DNA from: Streptomyces huasconensis
GTDB lineage: Bacteria > Actinomycetota > Actinomycetes > Streptomycetales > Streptomycetaceae
NCBI GenBank assembly: GCA_004010275.1
Contig: RBWT01000026.1
Span: forward strand, 1-56,441
DNA: 56,441 nt
Direction of reading: 5' to 3'
The position numbers and the translations under genes are program-made. The notes under the pieces were generated by a model that was not told where the DNA came from, made no database searches, and was given only the letters and a program-made list of their open reading frames with translations. This document shows, piece after piece, positions 37,401 through 47,049 of the stretch. The first letter of the stretch is position 1. Each line of letters begins with the position of its first letter.

Positions 37401-38839
37401 GCGGTCCTCGACGAACTCCTGGTGGCAGAGCACGCCCCGCTCGTCGGCGGCGGTGTCTTCTCCTACCTCCACAGCTCGTCTCCGAAGCCGTCCGCTACCG
37501 CGGAAGGGAACGGTCGCGACGACGACCTGTTCGGGGAGATGGCCCTGCACAACCTGCACAACGACTGGTCCGCGCGCGTTCGACGACGTTTCTTCCAAGA
37601 CCCGGCAGACGTCGTGCGCGCAGTCGAACTCGGTGGTCACGGCAGTCTGGACACCGTGGTCCGCCGGTTCGCGGAACGGCTGGCAGAGAACGACCGGCCA
37701 CACTCGCTCGCCCTCGTCCGTTCGATCGCCACACCGGAGGAGCGAGCCATCGGCCTCGCGACTTTGCATGTCGCGGCACACAGCACGGCGGCGGCCGACT
37801 CCCGGCACGGCGCGGAGGCGGAGGGCTATTCCAGCGAACTGGACGACACGCTCACGAAAGTCCCCCGTCGCCGGTGGACCATCCACGATGGCCCCGACGG
37901 CGAAGCACTCGCCTATCTCCGCCCCGACCACCGGCTCCGCTTCGAACTGGCGACACGCGCCAAGTACACCTGTCGCGAGGATCTCGACGCGATCAGAGAT
38001 CTCCCGTACCTGTACCACGCCGCCTTGAGCTCGTTTTTCGCCTCGGTGTCGGAAGACTACGCCGATGCTCAGGTGCGGTCGGCACCTGTCCATCCGTCCT
38101 TCAAGGAAGTCCACCGGCGCAACCTCCGCATGTCGCAGGAGTTCCACGCGTCAGGACTCCTGATCGACATCACCCAGGCCATCGCAGCTTTCCATGAGTA
38201 CCGTGCTTCCCAGAAGGCGCCTGGGCGTCCTCGCGCGCTTCGGAGGTCAGGATCGCGAACCCGCTGTATGCGGCCGTCGTCGATCTGGTGACCACCGACC
38301 CGGGACCGGGCTCGGCCTTCGAACAGCGGGTCCGGCGACTATGGGAGCAAGGCACTCCGTCACCAGCCGTGGCGGGATTATTGGTGTTCGCCGCCGAGGC
38401 TCGACCGGAGCACCGGAACGAACTTTTCGCACTGGCAAGCCAATTGGTGCTGGCCGCCGACAGCGGCACTCTGTCCGGCCAGGAGACGCTCGCCATACTC
38501 GCCGCCTCACCGTTCCTCGGCCCACTGGTGGAACCCGCCGCGCTTTTTCGGAAAGCCGCGTCCCCCATGGGCACCAAGGCCGACCTCTTCGCGGTTGCCC
38601 TGGCGCGCGACCCCGCTGCGGCGATGAGCATGTTCTACGAAGTGCTGTCGCACAGTTGGCGCGATGCCATGACACTCCTGGAGCGGGTCGCGGACAAGCT
38701 GCCCGATCTGCTGGACCCGAGCGCGATGGCCGCTCTCGGATCGGCGATCGGCCGCGGCCTTGCGGTCACGTCACCCGCTGCCGGTCTCCCCGACGTCATT
38801 GACGGCGTATACCTGACCGAACTCATTGAGAGTGGATAA
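34467..38839 (+). CDS. Giant STAND-type NTPase with C-terminal helical repeats
   Basis: About 1,457 aa. GEPGAGKT at residues 47-54 is the P-loop and IVILLDALDEAA near residue 200 the Walker B with the DxLDE of NACHT/STAND proteins; IVMSSRPHSALGRLRS is the sensor strand. Between them an insert (about residues 100-150) resembles the end of the upstream small protein. A winged-helix-like region (PLTEKQLAELSAV, RLRWLLDLRDGRIALYHSSV, GEFL) follows, then about 1,000 residues of helical repeats of TPR-like character. STAND proteins use the NTPase as an oligomerising switch and the repeats as the sensor; several are antiphage. No enzymatic effector domain is visible, so the upstream protein may supply or recruit it. 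One G is lost near 38226; restoring it gives APGASSRASEVRIANPLYAA. GTG start at 34467. Confidence 0.8.
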
Positions 38840-38885
38840 ACCGGCAGCTGAATGTCCTCCAGGCTCCTGTTGAGGTCAGGTGTCG

Positions 38886-39003
38886 TCATTCGGGGTGTTG
38901 CTGCGGGACGTCGGCGATGTCCATCGCGGTCGGGCAGCGCAGACCGGTCACGGCCGTCACGTGGAATCCCGCATCAGTGAAGAAGCGGCCCACTTCCCGG
39001 TCT
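38886..39003 (-). pseudogene. Asp/Glu racemase-like (maleate isomerase family) C-terminal fragment
   Basis: The minus strand reads REVGRFFTDAGFHVTAVTGL then RCPTAMDIADVPQQHPE and a stop. The pattern of a helix followed by GFxVxAxxGLxCPxxxxIAxV resembles the last part of maleate cis-trans isomerase/Asp-Glu racemase proteins. Only about 38 residues remain. The rest of 38840-39230 shows no gene I can name. Confidence 0.4.
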
Positions 39004-39230
39004 GCGATACGGTCGGGCTCGGCCAGTTACTGATCGAAGAGACACCCCCTGGCCGAGCAGTACGAGACGCCGCGGCCCCCAGATGCTGAGGAGAGCAGCG
39101 CCGAGGAGCGGCGGCGCATGGACGACGTCGCCTGGACCACGTGTGACGAGCGGCAGGCGCGACATCGACGCGGCTTTGTTCACTGCCCGCCACCGGCTGC
39201 CTGACGTCCGCGGGGAGGACGATCCGCTCC

Positions 39231-39753
39231 TCACCGCCTGATCACACCTCTCAACCCGACCGCAACGGCGGGCGACGCAAGATTTCTGCCCCACCTTCTG
39301 ATTCCGGAAGTCACCTTCGTCAGTCTTTCCATCGCCAGCAGCGAAGACTGCAAAGACGTTTGTAGCGGCAGGCAGGGGCAGTCGGGTCGGGCGTTGAGGT
39401 AGGAGAGGACGGCCTGTACGCGCCGGTGGGTGTCGTTGGTGAGGGGGAGGTCGAGTTTGGCGAGCAGGTTGGAGATGTGCTTCTCGACGGAGACCGGCGC
39501 AAGGACGAGGCGTTCGGCGATGGCGGAGTTGGACAGGCCCTGGGTCATGAGGGCGAGGACTTCGTGTTCGCGGTCGGGTCAGACGGGCAAGGCCGGTGTG
39601 CCGGCTGTTGCGGGCGAAGATCTGTGCGATGGCTTCGGGGTCGAGGGCGGTGCCGCCGGCGGCTACGCGTTCGAGGGCGTCGAGGACGGTGTCGATGTCG
39701 GTGACGCGGTCTTTGGGAAGGTAGCCGACAGCACGATCACTTGCGGCGGCCAT
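39231..39753 (-). pseudogene. LuxR-family response regulator fragment lacking its receiver start
   Basis: Frame pieces read RAVGYLPKDRVTDIDTVLDA then LERVAAGGTALDPEAIAQIF, the last helix of a receiver domain (with the KD of GYLxKDRV). Then MTQGLSNSAIAERLVLAPVS and VEKHISNLLAKLDLPLTNDT form a LuxR/NarL helix-turn-helix. The first 80 or so receiver residues with the phospho-accepting Asp are missing. The C-terminus runs on about 40 residues beyond the family's usual end. One frame break near 39560. Probably a dead fragment, though a DNA-binding remnant could be expressed. Confidence 0.65.
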
Positions 39754-39984
39754 GATGCCCTCGCGGGCGGCCCCGGGGACATTGGCCTACCGGCCGTGCG
39801 GCGCCAGCCGGCATCAGCGTCCCAGCGGGCAACAGCCCGCCGTAGAGCACCGCAACCCTGCCGCCCATCCCTCGGCAACGCCCCCCGCACCCAGCAAACC
39901 CGTTGTACGGGTGAAGTGCTGGACGCCTGTATCGAGCGACAACGGGCCACATGCGCACGGAGACCAGGGGGTGGAATGTGGCCG

Positions 39985-40130
39985 CTTCTCTTTTCGGTCG
40001 AGCGGACCTACGGCTGGCTGATGTTGCACCGCCGCCTGGCCCGCGACTGCGGAACACTCTCGCGATGGCCACTCTCATGGCCCGCCGCCTCGCCGACGAG
40101 ACCACCGTCTCCTGGCGCGACCGGGTCGAA
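39985..40130 (+). mobile_element. IS5-type transposase C-terminal remnant
   Basis: FSVERTYGWLMLHRRLARDC is followed one frame over by MATLMARRLADETTVSWRD. The WVVERTxGWLxxHRRLxRDYE block and the final xMARRL helix are the end of IS5-group DDE transposases (last catalytic Glu in VERT). About 50 residues survive. Nothing else is recognised in 39754-40291. Confidence 0.65.
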
Positions 40131-40291
40131 TGTCCATCACGGGATGACATAACGAGAGGAAAGGACCTTTACCGCCACTTCCAAGCTGTCGACGGAGGCC
40201 TGCTCACTCACCGCCGCACACGCGCAGGTGACGGTCCCTGACCGCGGTATGGCCGGGGTCAGGCACCGTCACCTCGGGATGGCCCTTGCGG

Positions 40292-40873
40292 CTAGGGCGC
40301 GTCCACCAGCACGCGGCCGTCGGTCCGGGCGGGTGCCGCGGCGCCGTTCGCGTACGCGTTCTCGACGCGTGAGCGTTCGGCCGCGTCGGGCACCGCGTTA
40401 CGGCAGCCCGTACCGGCGCTGGAGCCTGACATCAGCTGCGAGCAGGGGCCGGGCTTGGTGTCCGGCAGGCCCAGGTTGTGGCCGAGTTCGTGGGCGACGA
40501 TGCGGGTCTTGTCGTGGCCCTGGGAGACCGCCTGGCTGCCGAGTTCGACCCGGACCCGGCCGCCCGGGCGCACCGGTCCGAGCGTGGCCTGCGGCCAGCC
40601 GGTGGTGGCCACGATCTGGATCTCCGCTCGGCTGCCAGGGGCGGCTTTGACCAGCTTGACGTTGCCGACGTTGCCGTTCCACGAGGCGACCCCGGCGGAG
40701 ATCGCCTGCTCCCAGCCTGCCGCTCGGCTGGCGTCGTAGCGGAGTGTGACCTGCGCGGCCACGCGCTTGGGCGTGGTGGGCTCGGCCGCGGACACGGCGT
40801 GCGCCGCCGGGACCGCGGTCAAGAGCATCCCTGCCGAGGCACCGGCTATACCCAACCGTAGAAAGTGCACCAT
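40292..40873 (-). CDS. snpA: Snapalysin-family secreted metalloprotease
   Basis: An intact 193-aa protein with a signal peptide (LRLGIAGASAGMLLTAVPAA then HAVSA) and the snapalysin zinc motif TRIVAHELGHNLGLPD (HExxHxxGxxD), followed by the family-specific PGPCSQLMSG and CRNAVPDAAERSRVENAYAN, with two disulfide cysteines. Snapalysins are small extracellular zinc proteases of Streptomyces, usually driven by a LysR regulator (SnpR) encoded next door. Here the LysR gene nearby is broken. The ATG at 40873 has GAGAGGA upstream; a GTG one codon earlier is possible. Confidence 0.92.
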   Translation of the reverse strand: MVHFLRLGIAGASAGMLLTAVPAAHAVSAAEPTTPKRVAAQVTLRYDASRAAGWEQAISAGVASWNGNVGNVKLVKAAPGSRAEIQIVATTGWPQATLGPVRPGGRVRVELGSQAVSQGHDKTRIVAHELGHNLGLPDTKPGPCSQLMSGSSAGTGCRNAVPDAAERSRVENAYANGAAAPARTDGRVLVDAP

Positions 40874-40964
40874 CACTGTCCTCTCACACGTGGGGGCTCT
40901 CGGACCCTGCGGGGAACGAGAGAGGGGACCAAGTCGAGTGTCGCGGGCATGCCAACCATGTCAA

Positions 40965-40979
40965 CTAGTAGGTCGATAG
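40965..40979. promoter_or_regulatory. Possible LysR-type site upstream of snapalysin
   Basis: CTAGTAGGTCGATAG is an imperfect inverted repeat (CTA...TAG) of T-N11-A form, 92-106 bp upstream of the snapalysin start. This fits SnpR-like control but is weak alone. Confidence 0.3.
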
Positions 40980-41019
40980 CTCATGACGATGACGCCGTGC
41001 CGCGCCAAGGCGGCGACGC

Positions 41020-41626
41020 CTGCTTACCTGCCGATCGCGGTACCGCCGTAGGCGTCCGTGGTCCGGCCGGTCACGCGCATGGTGGCGGTCTTCAGGGCGG
41101 GCGACCGGCAGGCAGGTGCCCTCGCTGTCCTTGCAGGTGGCGCCCTACCCGTAGATGGAGACGTTGGAGCCCGTCCGGGGGTAGGTGCTGGCGACCTTGG
41201 CGGGTGTATTGGTGACGTCCCGGTCCGGCTTCACCACGGCGAGGTCGGCCGAGGCGTGCAGGGTGACGCGTGTGGCGGTGGCCGTGGTGCCGCCGCTGGG
41301 CGCGTGGGTGCTGCCGGTGCGGAAGGTGTACTGCGCGGATGTGTCCACGCAGTGCTTGACCGTCAGGATGTGACGGGCCGGCACCAGGTGGCGGTGGAGT
41401 GATCCTGGCCGTTTTTGAAGAGGCGGGCGTGGTAGGGCTGCGCCTGTGTCTCCTTGCCGCCGATGATGGGCTGTGCGCCGGTCTTCTTCGGCGACGCGAC
41501 CGCCATACCGGCGGCGTCGGCGGAAGCGGGGGCCGCGGTGGCCTGGCGGACGACGCCGAGGGCGACGGATGCGGCAGGCCCGGCGGCGCAGGCGGTGGTG
41601 CGTGTGGAGAATTTGCGAAGCTGCAT
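41020..41626 (-). pseudogene. Broken trypsin-like serine protease gene
   Basis: It begins MQLRKFSTRTTACAAGPAAS (signal peptide), then GAQPIIGGKETQAQPYHARL at the mature start and, one frame over, HILTVKHCVDTSAQYTF (catalytic His) and SADLAVVKPDRDVTN (catalytic Asp). A TAG replaces the expected Trp codon in SNVSIYG-W-GATCKDSEGTC near 41150. After the LKTATMRVTGRTTDAYGG segment the gene ends without the GDSGGP serine region. The nonsense codon and missing C-terminal domain show real loss of function, beyond the one or two frame breaks that may be sequence errors. Confidence 0.75.
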
Positions 41627-41648
41627 GGTGGGGGGCTGCGATCACCTA

Positions 41649-41663
41649 ATAGCCCAGCACTAT
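41649..41663. promoter_or_regulatory. LysR-type box (ATAG-N7-CTAT, T-N11-A)
   Basis: ATAGCCCAGCACTAT is an inverted repeat containing a perfect T-N11-A core, placed between the divergent broken protease (start 41626) and the LysR remnant (start 41752), 23 bp from the protease start. This is where a LysR regulator binds to control itself and its target. Confidence 0.55.
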
Positions 41664-41751
41664 CGGGAGATGGCAAGTCGTCGCACGCGAGGGTGAGTTC
41701 GCATCCGCCAAGCCCTTGGCGGATGTTGAATGCGGCCTTGCTCCCGCCCCC

Positions 41752-42115
41752 ATGGATCTGGAGATACGGCATCTACGCGCGGTGACCGCCATTGCCGATG
41801 CCGGCAACCTGTACAAGGCGGCACGCGTGCTGGGCGCCGCATCGAATCGAGTCTCGGCTAGGCGCTGCTCCTCCGGATGCAGGAGGGCTGCCGACCCACG
41901 TTCCTCGGCCATCAACTCTTCGCCCGTGCCCGGCCCGTGCTGGCCGTGACCCTCAACTCCTGAGCGTCGCCGCGCATCCCCTGTGGCCCGCCGGAAGACC
42001 GCGCCGCTTCAGGACCTGGCGGACGAGCGATGGACGATCGACAAAACGGCCGACGGTGTATGGGAAGCACTGGACCGGGCGCTCCGGGTGGCGGGCGTAA
42101 CGCCACAACGCGGCC
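41752..42115 (+). pseudogene. LysR-family regulator remnant (SnpR-like)
   Basis: MDLEIRHLRAVTAIADAGNL then YKAARVLGA is the start of a LysR helix-turn-helix. The later part of the DNA-binding domain is scrambled, with FLGHQLFARARPVLA readable in another frame. Then PLQDLADERWTIDKTADGVW and EALDRALRVAGVTP come from the ligand-binding domain. More than half of the regulator is missing. Being divergent from a protease gene with a T-N11-A box between suggests it once was a SnpR-type activator. Confidence 0.65.
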
Positions 42116-42446
42116 ACCTGCGAGACCACCCCCCCCCGACGCCGATCCCCGCGAGGTGCGCGGGCCGCCTGCCGAGCGCGTCGGCGAGGGCCGCCGCGTC
42201 GGCGGCGAGGTCGCGCAGGTGCTAGGCGGGTGCCTGCGGGGCCGCGCCGGTCGACTCCCCGCTGTCGCGCAGGGCATAACGCACCACGCGGCGCCCGCGC
42301 GGCGGCGAGGCGCTCGTACAGCGCGTTGGGCCAGGAAAGCATCGTCGTCCCGCCGGCGAGCAGGACGAGGGGAGCGTCGTCGTCACCGAACGACTCGATG
42401 CCGATGGCGACCCCATGGCGACCCCATTGGCGTGGACCGTGGTCAC
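42115..42446 (-). pseudogene. Alpha/beta hydrolase N-terminal fragment
   Basis: Over two frames: VHANGVAMG, then ESFGDDDAPLVLLAGGTTML (oxyanion-hole strand) and SWPNALYERLAAA, then GRRVVRYALRDSGESTGAAP, the first quarter of an alpha/beta hydrolase. The nucleophile elbow (GxSxG) is missing because the fragment meets the LysR remnant. The GTG at 42446 may be its old start. Confidence 0.65.
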
Positions 42447-42546
42447 AGTGGCAATCGGATCTCCGGGAGTACGTCCTCGTAGGACGGCCGCGTCGCGCGG
42501 TCCAGGTCGGGCGCGGCAGCCACCTCAAGGATTCGCGTCATGCCTG

Positions 42547-42616
42547 GGCAGCCCCGAGCCACTGCCGAACTCATCGCCCATGGCAGCCCCGGTCCACTGC
42601 CGAACTCATCGCCCAT
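42547..42616. repeat. 35-bp tandem duplication
   Basis: Two 35-bp copies (42547-42581 and 42582-42616) differ at two positions. They lie upstream of the FHA-ABC gene in a 250-bp stretch without a recognisable gene. Copies of this length and spacing also occur at the crcB start. Confidence 0.85.
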
Positions 42617-42705
42617 GCGCTGATCACCCTCGTGCTCACCGGCCCGGTGGAGGCCGGTGGCGGTGACCTCAGGCGGAGATTCGGGCGAATGGGTAGAATT
42701 CTGGC

Positions 42706-45070
42706 ATGGGGAAGCGGCCTGTGGCGCCGACTGCGCCCGAACTCGTGCTGGAGACCGACACCGGCTCCACGGTGATGAGTCCGAGCCGGGAGTATCACGT
42801 GGGCCGCGACCCGCTGAGCGACATCGTCATCGACGACATCCGCGTCTCGTGGCATCACGCCGTCCTCCACGCCGAGCTCGATCATTGGACCATCGAGGAC
42901 GAGCACAGCACCAACGGAACGTACGCCGACGGGCGGCGCGTCGAGGAGGGGGAAATCGGGCCGGGCAGCGTCATCCGCTTCGGCAGCGTCACCGACGGCG
43001 CGCGCGGTGGTCGTCGGCCGCACTCCGCCCGAACCCCGCGCTCCCGAACGCCCCTCCTCCGTCAGCACGCCCTCTGCCACCGGCACCTTCCGGCAGCCGA
43101 CGACCGTGCGCCCGCTGCCCACCCGCACCGTCCGCATCGGCCGCGCCGACGACAACGACGTGGTCATCGACGACCTGGTCGTCTCCCGCCGGCATGCCGA
43201 ACTGCGGGTCCTCCCGGACGGTACGTACGAGATCGTCGACCTCGGCAGCCACAACGGCACCTACCTCAACGGCCAGCCGGTGGACCGCGCCCCTCTGGTG
43301 CCGGGGGACATCGTCGGCGTCGGCCACCGCGCGTACTGCCTCGTCGGCGACCAGCTGCAGGAGTACGTCGACACGGGCGAGGTGTCTCTCGACGTCCAGG
43401 GCCTGACGGTCACCGTCGACCGGGGCCGCAAGACGCTGCTCGACCAGGTCTCGTTCCCCGTCGGCGAGAAGTGCCTGCTGGCCGTTGTCGGACCCAGCGG
43501 CGCGGGGAAGTCCACCCTGCTCAACGCCCTCACCGGGCTGCGCCCCGCGGACGGCGGCACCGTCCTCTACGACGGCCGCGACCTCTACCGCGACTACGCG
43601 GAGCTGCGCCAGCGCATCGGCCTCGTACCGCAGGACGACATCCTGCACGTCCAGCTGACCGTGCGCCGCGCCCTCGGCTACGCCGCCGAGCTCCGCTTCC
43701 CCCAGGACACCGAGCGGGCGGAACGCCGGGCCAGAGTCGACGAGGTCATCCGCGAACTCGGCCTGGAACAACGCGCCGACCAGCCCATCCACAGCCTCTC
43801 CGGCGGCCAGCGCAAACGCGTGAGCGTCGCACTCGAACTGCTCACCAAGCCCTCGCTGCTCTTCCTCGACGAGCCCACGTCCGGGCTCGACCCCGGCATG
43901 GACCGCTCGGTGATGCACATGCTGCGCGGCCTCGCCGACGACGGCCGCACGGTCATCGTCGTCACGCACAGCGTGCTCAGCCTCGACGTGTGCGACCGGC
44001 TCCTCGTCCTCGCCACGGGCGGGAAGATCGCCTATTACGGGCCGCCGCGGGACGCGCTGCCGTTCTTCGGCTTCCCGCAGTGGCCGGAGGCGTTCGAGGC
44101 CTTCGAAGGCGACCGCGACCGGGACTGGGCACGGGACTACCACCTCTCTCCGCTGCACCAGCGCTACATCGTCAACTCCTCCGCGCAGCCGTACCAGACG
44201 TCCCTCCCGCTGGACGGCGCGGCCACGCCCGGCTCCTTCGCGCCGCCGCCGAAGCCGCAGAGCTGGGGTTCCCAACTGCGCACGCTGGTGCGGCGGTACG
44301 CGGCCGCGCTCGGCGCGGACCGCACGTTCCTCGCCATCATGATCGCCCTGCCGTTCGTGATGGGCGCCATGGCCCGCGCGCTGGCCGGAAGCCGGCTCAC
44401 GCAGGAGACGGCGATGAACGCGCTGCTCATCCTCTGCGTCGGCGGAGTCCTGACCGGTGCCGCCAACGCGGTGCGCGAACTGGTCAAGGAACGCGTGATC
44501 TACCGGCGGGAACGGGCGGTGGGGCTCTCCAGATCGGCGTATCTGATGTCCAAGGTCGTCGTCCTCGGCACGGTCACGGTGCTCCAGGCCGTCGTGCTGA
44601 CCCTCGTCGCTCTCCTCGGCGTCGACCTCAACGCGCCCGGCGGCGAAGGGGTGCTGCTGCCACCGCTGGTGGAAGTCACTCTCGCGGTGGCCCTGCTGGC
44701 GTTCACCGCCATGATGCTGGGCCTGCTCGTATCGGCGCTGGTGCGCAAGGAAGAGGTGACGATGCCGCTGCTCGTGTTCCTCGCCATCGTCCAGGTCGTC
44801 TTCTGCGGCGCACTCCTCAAGCTGAACGGCGTGCCCGGCGTCGAACAACTGGCGTGGCTGGTGCCCTCGCGCTGGGCACTGGGCGTCATGGCGGGCACCA
44901 TCGGCCTCGGCAGGATCGTCCCGGGCGAACTGACCACCGACCCGCTGTTCCGGCACTCCGCGGGTGTCTGGCTGCTCGACATGGGGATGATGGTGGTCCT
45001 GTCGGCCGTCTTCGGATACGTGGTCGCAAGGCTGCTGCGCCGCCATGAACCCGCCGTGATGCGGAAGTAG
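42706..45070 (+). CDS. ABC transporter with two N-terminal FHA domains (ABCG/ABC2-type)
   Basis: About 789 aa. FHA domain 1 (YHVGRDPLSDIVIDDIRVSW, then HSTNGTYADGRRV) and FHA domain 2 (VRIGRADDNDVVIDDLVVSR, then GSHNGTYLNGQPV) bind phosphothreonine. They are followed by an ABC ATPase with GPSGAGKSTLLNALTG (Walker A), HSLSGGQRKRVSVALELLTK (signature) and LLFLDEPTSGLDPG (Walker B). An ABC-2 permease domain of six helices follows (NAVRELVKERVIYRRERAVG, VFCGALLKLNGVPGVEQLAW). One base is lost near 43000, joining the two FHA domains. The kinase gene downstream is the obvious source of phosphothreonine signals. The transported substrate is unknown; related actinomycete proteins relate to cell-envelope export. 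Confidence 0.88.
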
Positions 45071-45081
45071 GAGCGCCGGCG

Positions 45082-45991
45082 ATGACCCCCGCGGACTTCC
45101 GCCCCACCCATGTGGTTCCCCAGGACGGAATGCCCGCCTGGGAGGCACCCGACGTGGAGCGTCCGACGACCCCTCGACGCGCTGCTGCCCGTGCAGCTGG
45201 TCGACCGGCTCGGCGACTGGGGCCGGATCGTGTGCGCCAACGGCTGGTCGGCGTGGGTCGACGGCCGGCTCCTGGTCGCCGTCCCACGCGATCCGCCGGG
45301 CGCGAGCGGCCCCCTGACCCGTACGGCGGACCCGCGTCCGCTGTTGACCAGGACCGAGGACGCCCTCGGCCGCTACCGGCGTGCGGCGGAGAAACTGGCG
45401 GGCGGCGGCGACGGGGAGTCCTTCCGGCGCGGGACGCACGGGCTGCGGGTGGGCGTGGTCGTGGAGGGCGAATCGTTGTGGCTCTACGACGCCGACCACG
45501 AGCGGTGGGTGTACAGCGACGGAACGCGGCTCAGTACGTACGCGGCGACGGAAGGGCCCGCCACCGAGGGGCACGGCGATGACCACGAGGCCGCCGAACC
45601 CCCACGGGCAGCCGCCGCCGACCCCGGCGCTTCCCCTCCGCCTGACGAGGAACCGACCCGCCTCGTCCCCGCCGCGCAGGAATCGACCCGCCTCGTCCCC
45701 GCCGCGCAGGAACCGACCGCCGGAACCGACGGTTCGACCGCCGGAACCGACGGTTCGACCGCCGGGATGGGGCCGGGGGAGACGCAGGTGGTGCATGAGG
45801 TGGCAGCGCCTGAGCCGACGCGGGTGGTGGGCGAGGCGGTAGGGCCGGGGGAGACTCGGGTGGTCGATGAAGTGCACACCCCTGAACTGCACACCCCTGA
45901 ACCGCACACCCCGCACGGCGGACACCCCGCCCCGTTTCTCCCGCCCGAGCGGGACGAACCCGATCAGCCGCCGCGGCCCGGTGACGCCTGA
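45082..45991 (+). CDS. Low-complexity protein linking FHA-ABC and kinase genes
   Basis: About 303 aa, one lost base near 45172. The N-terminal 170 residues look folded (QLVDRLGDWGRIVCANGWSA, WVDGRLLVAVPRDPP, EDALGRYRRAAEKLAGG, LWLYDADHERWVYSDGTRLS). The rest is a Pro/Glu/Thr-rich tail with tandem repeats containing many Thr residues, likely kinase substrates that could be read by the FHA domains of the upstream transporter. I do not know the family. ATG 45082 follows AGGAG and lies 11 bp after the ABC stop; its TGA overlaps the kinase ATG by one base (TGATG), so all three genes form one operon. Confidence 0.75.
45650..45761. repeat. In-gene tandem repeats (30 bp x2 and 21 bp x2)
   Basis: A 30-bp unit (45650-45679, 45680-45709, then a partial copy) encodes E(P/S)TRLVPAAQ, and a 21-bp unit (45720-45740, 45741-45761) encodes a TAGTDGS-like heptad. 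Both keep the frame. They form the Thr-rich tail of the linker protein. Confidence 0.9.
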
Positions 45992-47006
45992 TGGCGGCCG
46001 CACCGGGCGAGGGCGGCCCGAGCCCGCACTCCGGGCGGCCCTCCGAGCTGATCGGGCAGCGGATCGCGGACTACCAAGTCGAGGGCGAGATCGGCCGCGG
46101 CGGCATGGCCGTGGTCTACCGTGCCAGGGACCTGCGCCTCGACCGGACCGTCGCCCTCAAGCTGCTCGCCCCCGAGCTCGCCCGCAACGACACCTTCCGG
46201 CGGCGCTTCACGCACGAGTCACGCGTCGCGGCCGCGATCGAACACCCGCACATCGTGCCCGTCTTCGAGGCCGGCGAGACGGACGGGGTGCTCTACATCG
46301 CCATGCGGTACGTCCCCGGGAGCGATCTGCGCCACCTGCTCGACCGCGGCGGCCCCCTCTCCGTCACGGCCGCGCTGCGCATCGCCACCCAGATCGCGTC
46401 CGCGCTCGACGCGGCGCACGACCACGGCCTGGTCCACCGGGACGTCAAGCCCGGCAACATTCTCATCGCCAAGGGCACGGACAGCGACCACCCCGAGCAC
46501 GCCTACCTCACGGACTTCGGCCTGACGAAGAAGTCCTTGTCGCTGACCGGATTCACGACCGTGGGCCAGTTCGTCGGGACCCTCGACTACGTGGCGCCGG
46601 AGCAGATATCGGGCCGCCCGGTGGACGGCCGATGCGATGTCTACAGCCTCGCCTGCGTCGTGTACGAGACCATGGCGGGCGGGCCGCCGTTCCAGCGCGA
46701 CGACGACATCGCCCTCCTCTGGGCCCATCAGTACGACCAGCCGCCCCGCCTGACGGAGCAGCGGCCGGGTGTTCCCCCCGGCCTCGACGGGGTCCTCGCG
46801 AAGGCGCTGGCCAAGAGCCCGGAGGACCGGTACGGGTCGTGCCTGGAATTCGCCGCCACGCTGCGGGCCGCGGCCATGGGCAGCAGTACGGACGGCCACC
46901 CCCCGACACGGGTGGACGCCGCGACGAGCAGGCCCCGGCCCACCCGGGCGCGCCCCCCGACCCACCCCGCTGGGCCCAGCCGGTCTTCCGGCGGCTGACC
47001 GAATAG
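45991..47006 (+). CDS. Serine/threonine protein kinase (PknB/Hanks type)
   Basis: About 338 aa. It is a single kinase domain: GEIGRGGMAVVYRARD (glycine loop), TVALKLLAPEL (catalytic Lys), LVHRDVKPGNILI (HRD catalytic loop), YLTDFGLTKK (DFG) and DYVAPEQISG (APE). It lacks the PASTA repeats and membrane helix of PknB, so it is soluble; the Ser/Thr-rich activation loop (SLSLTGFTTVGQFVGT) is a probable autophosphorylation site. The last 15 codons read better in the next frame (WAQPVFRRLTE to 47006) than to the stop at 46998, suggesting one lost base near 46955. Translation is coupled to the linker gene. Likely phosphorylates the linker or transporter partners. Confidence 0.9.
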
Positions 47007-47049
47007 GGCGGCCGGGCTCCCGACGGCCGACCGGGCGGCCCGCGCCAGG

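Noticed and set aside
42989..46003. 1,004-aa minus-strand ORF
   Set aside because: It is antisense to the FHA-ABC gene and linker gene, has the His/Arg/Gly-rich composition of a high-GC shadow and no recognisable domain.
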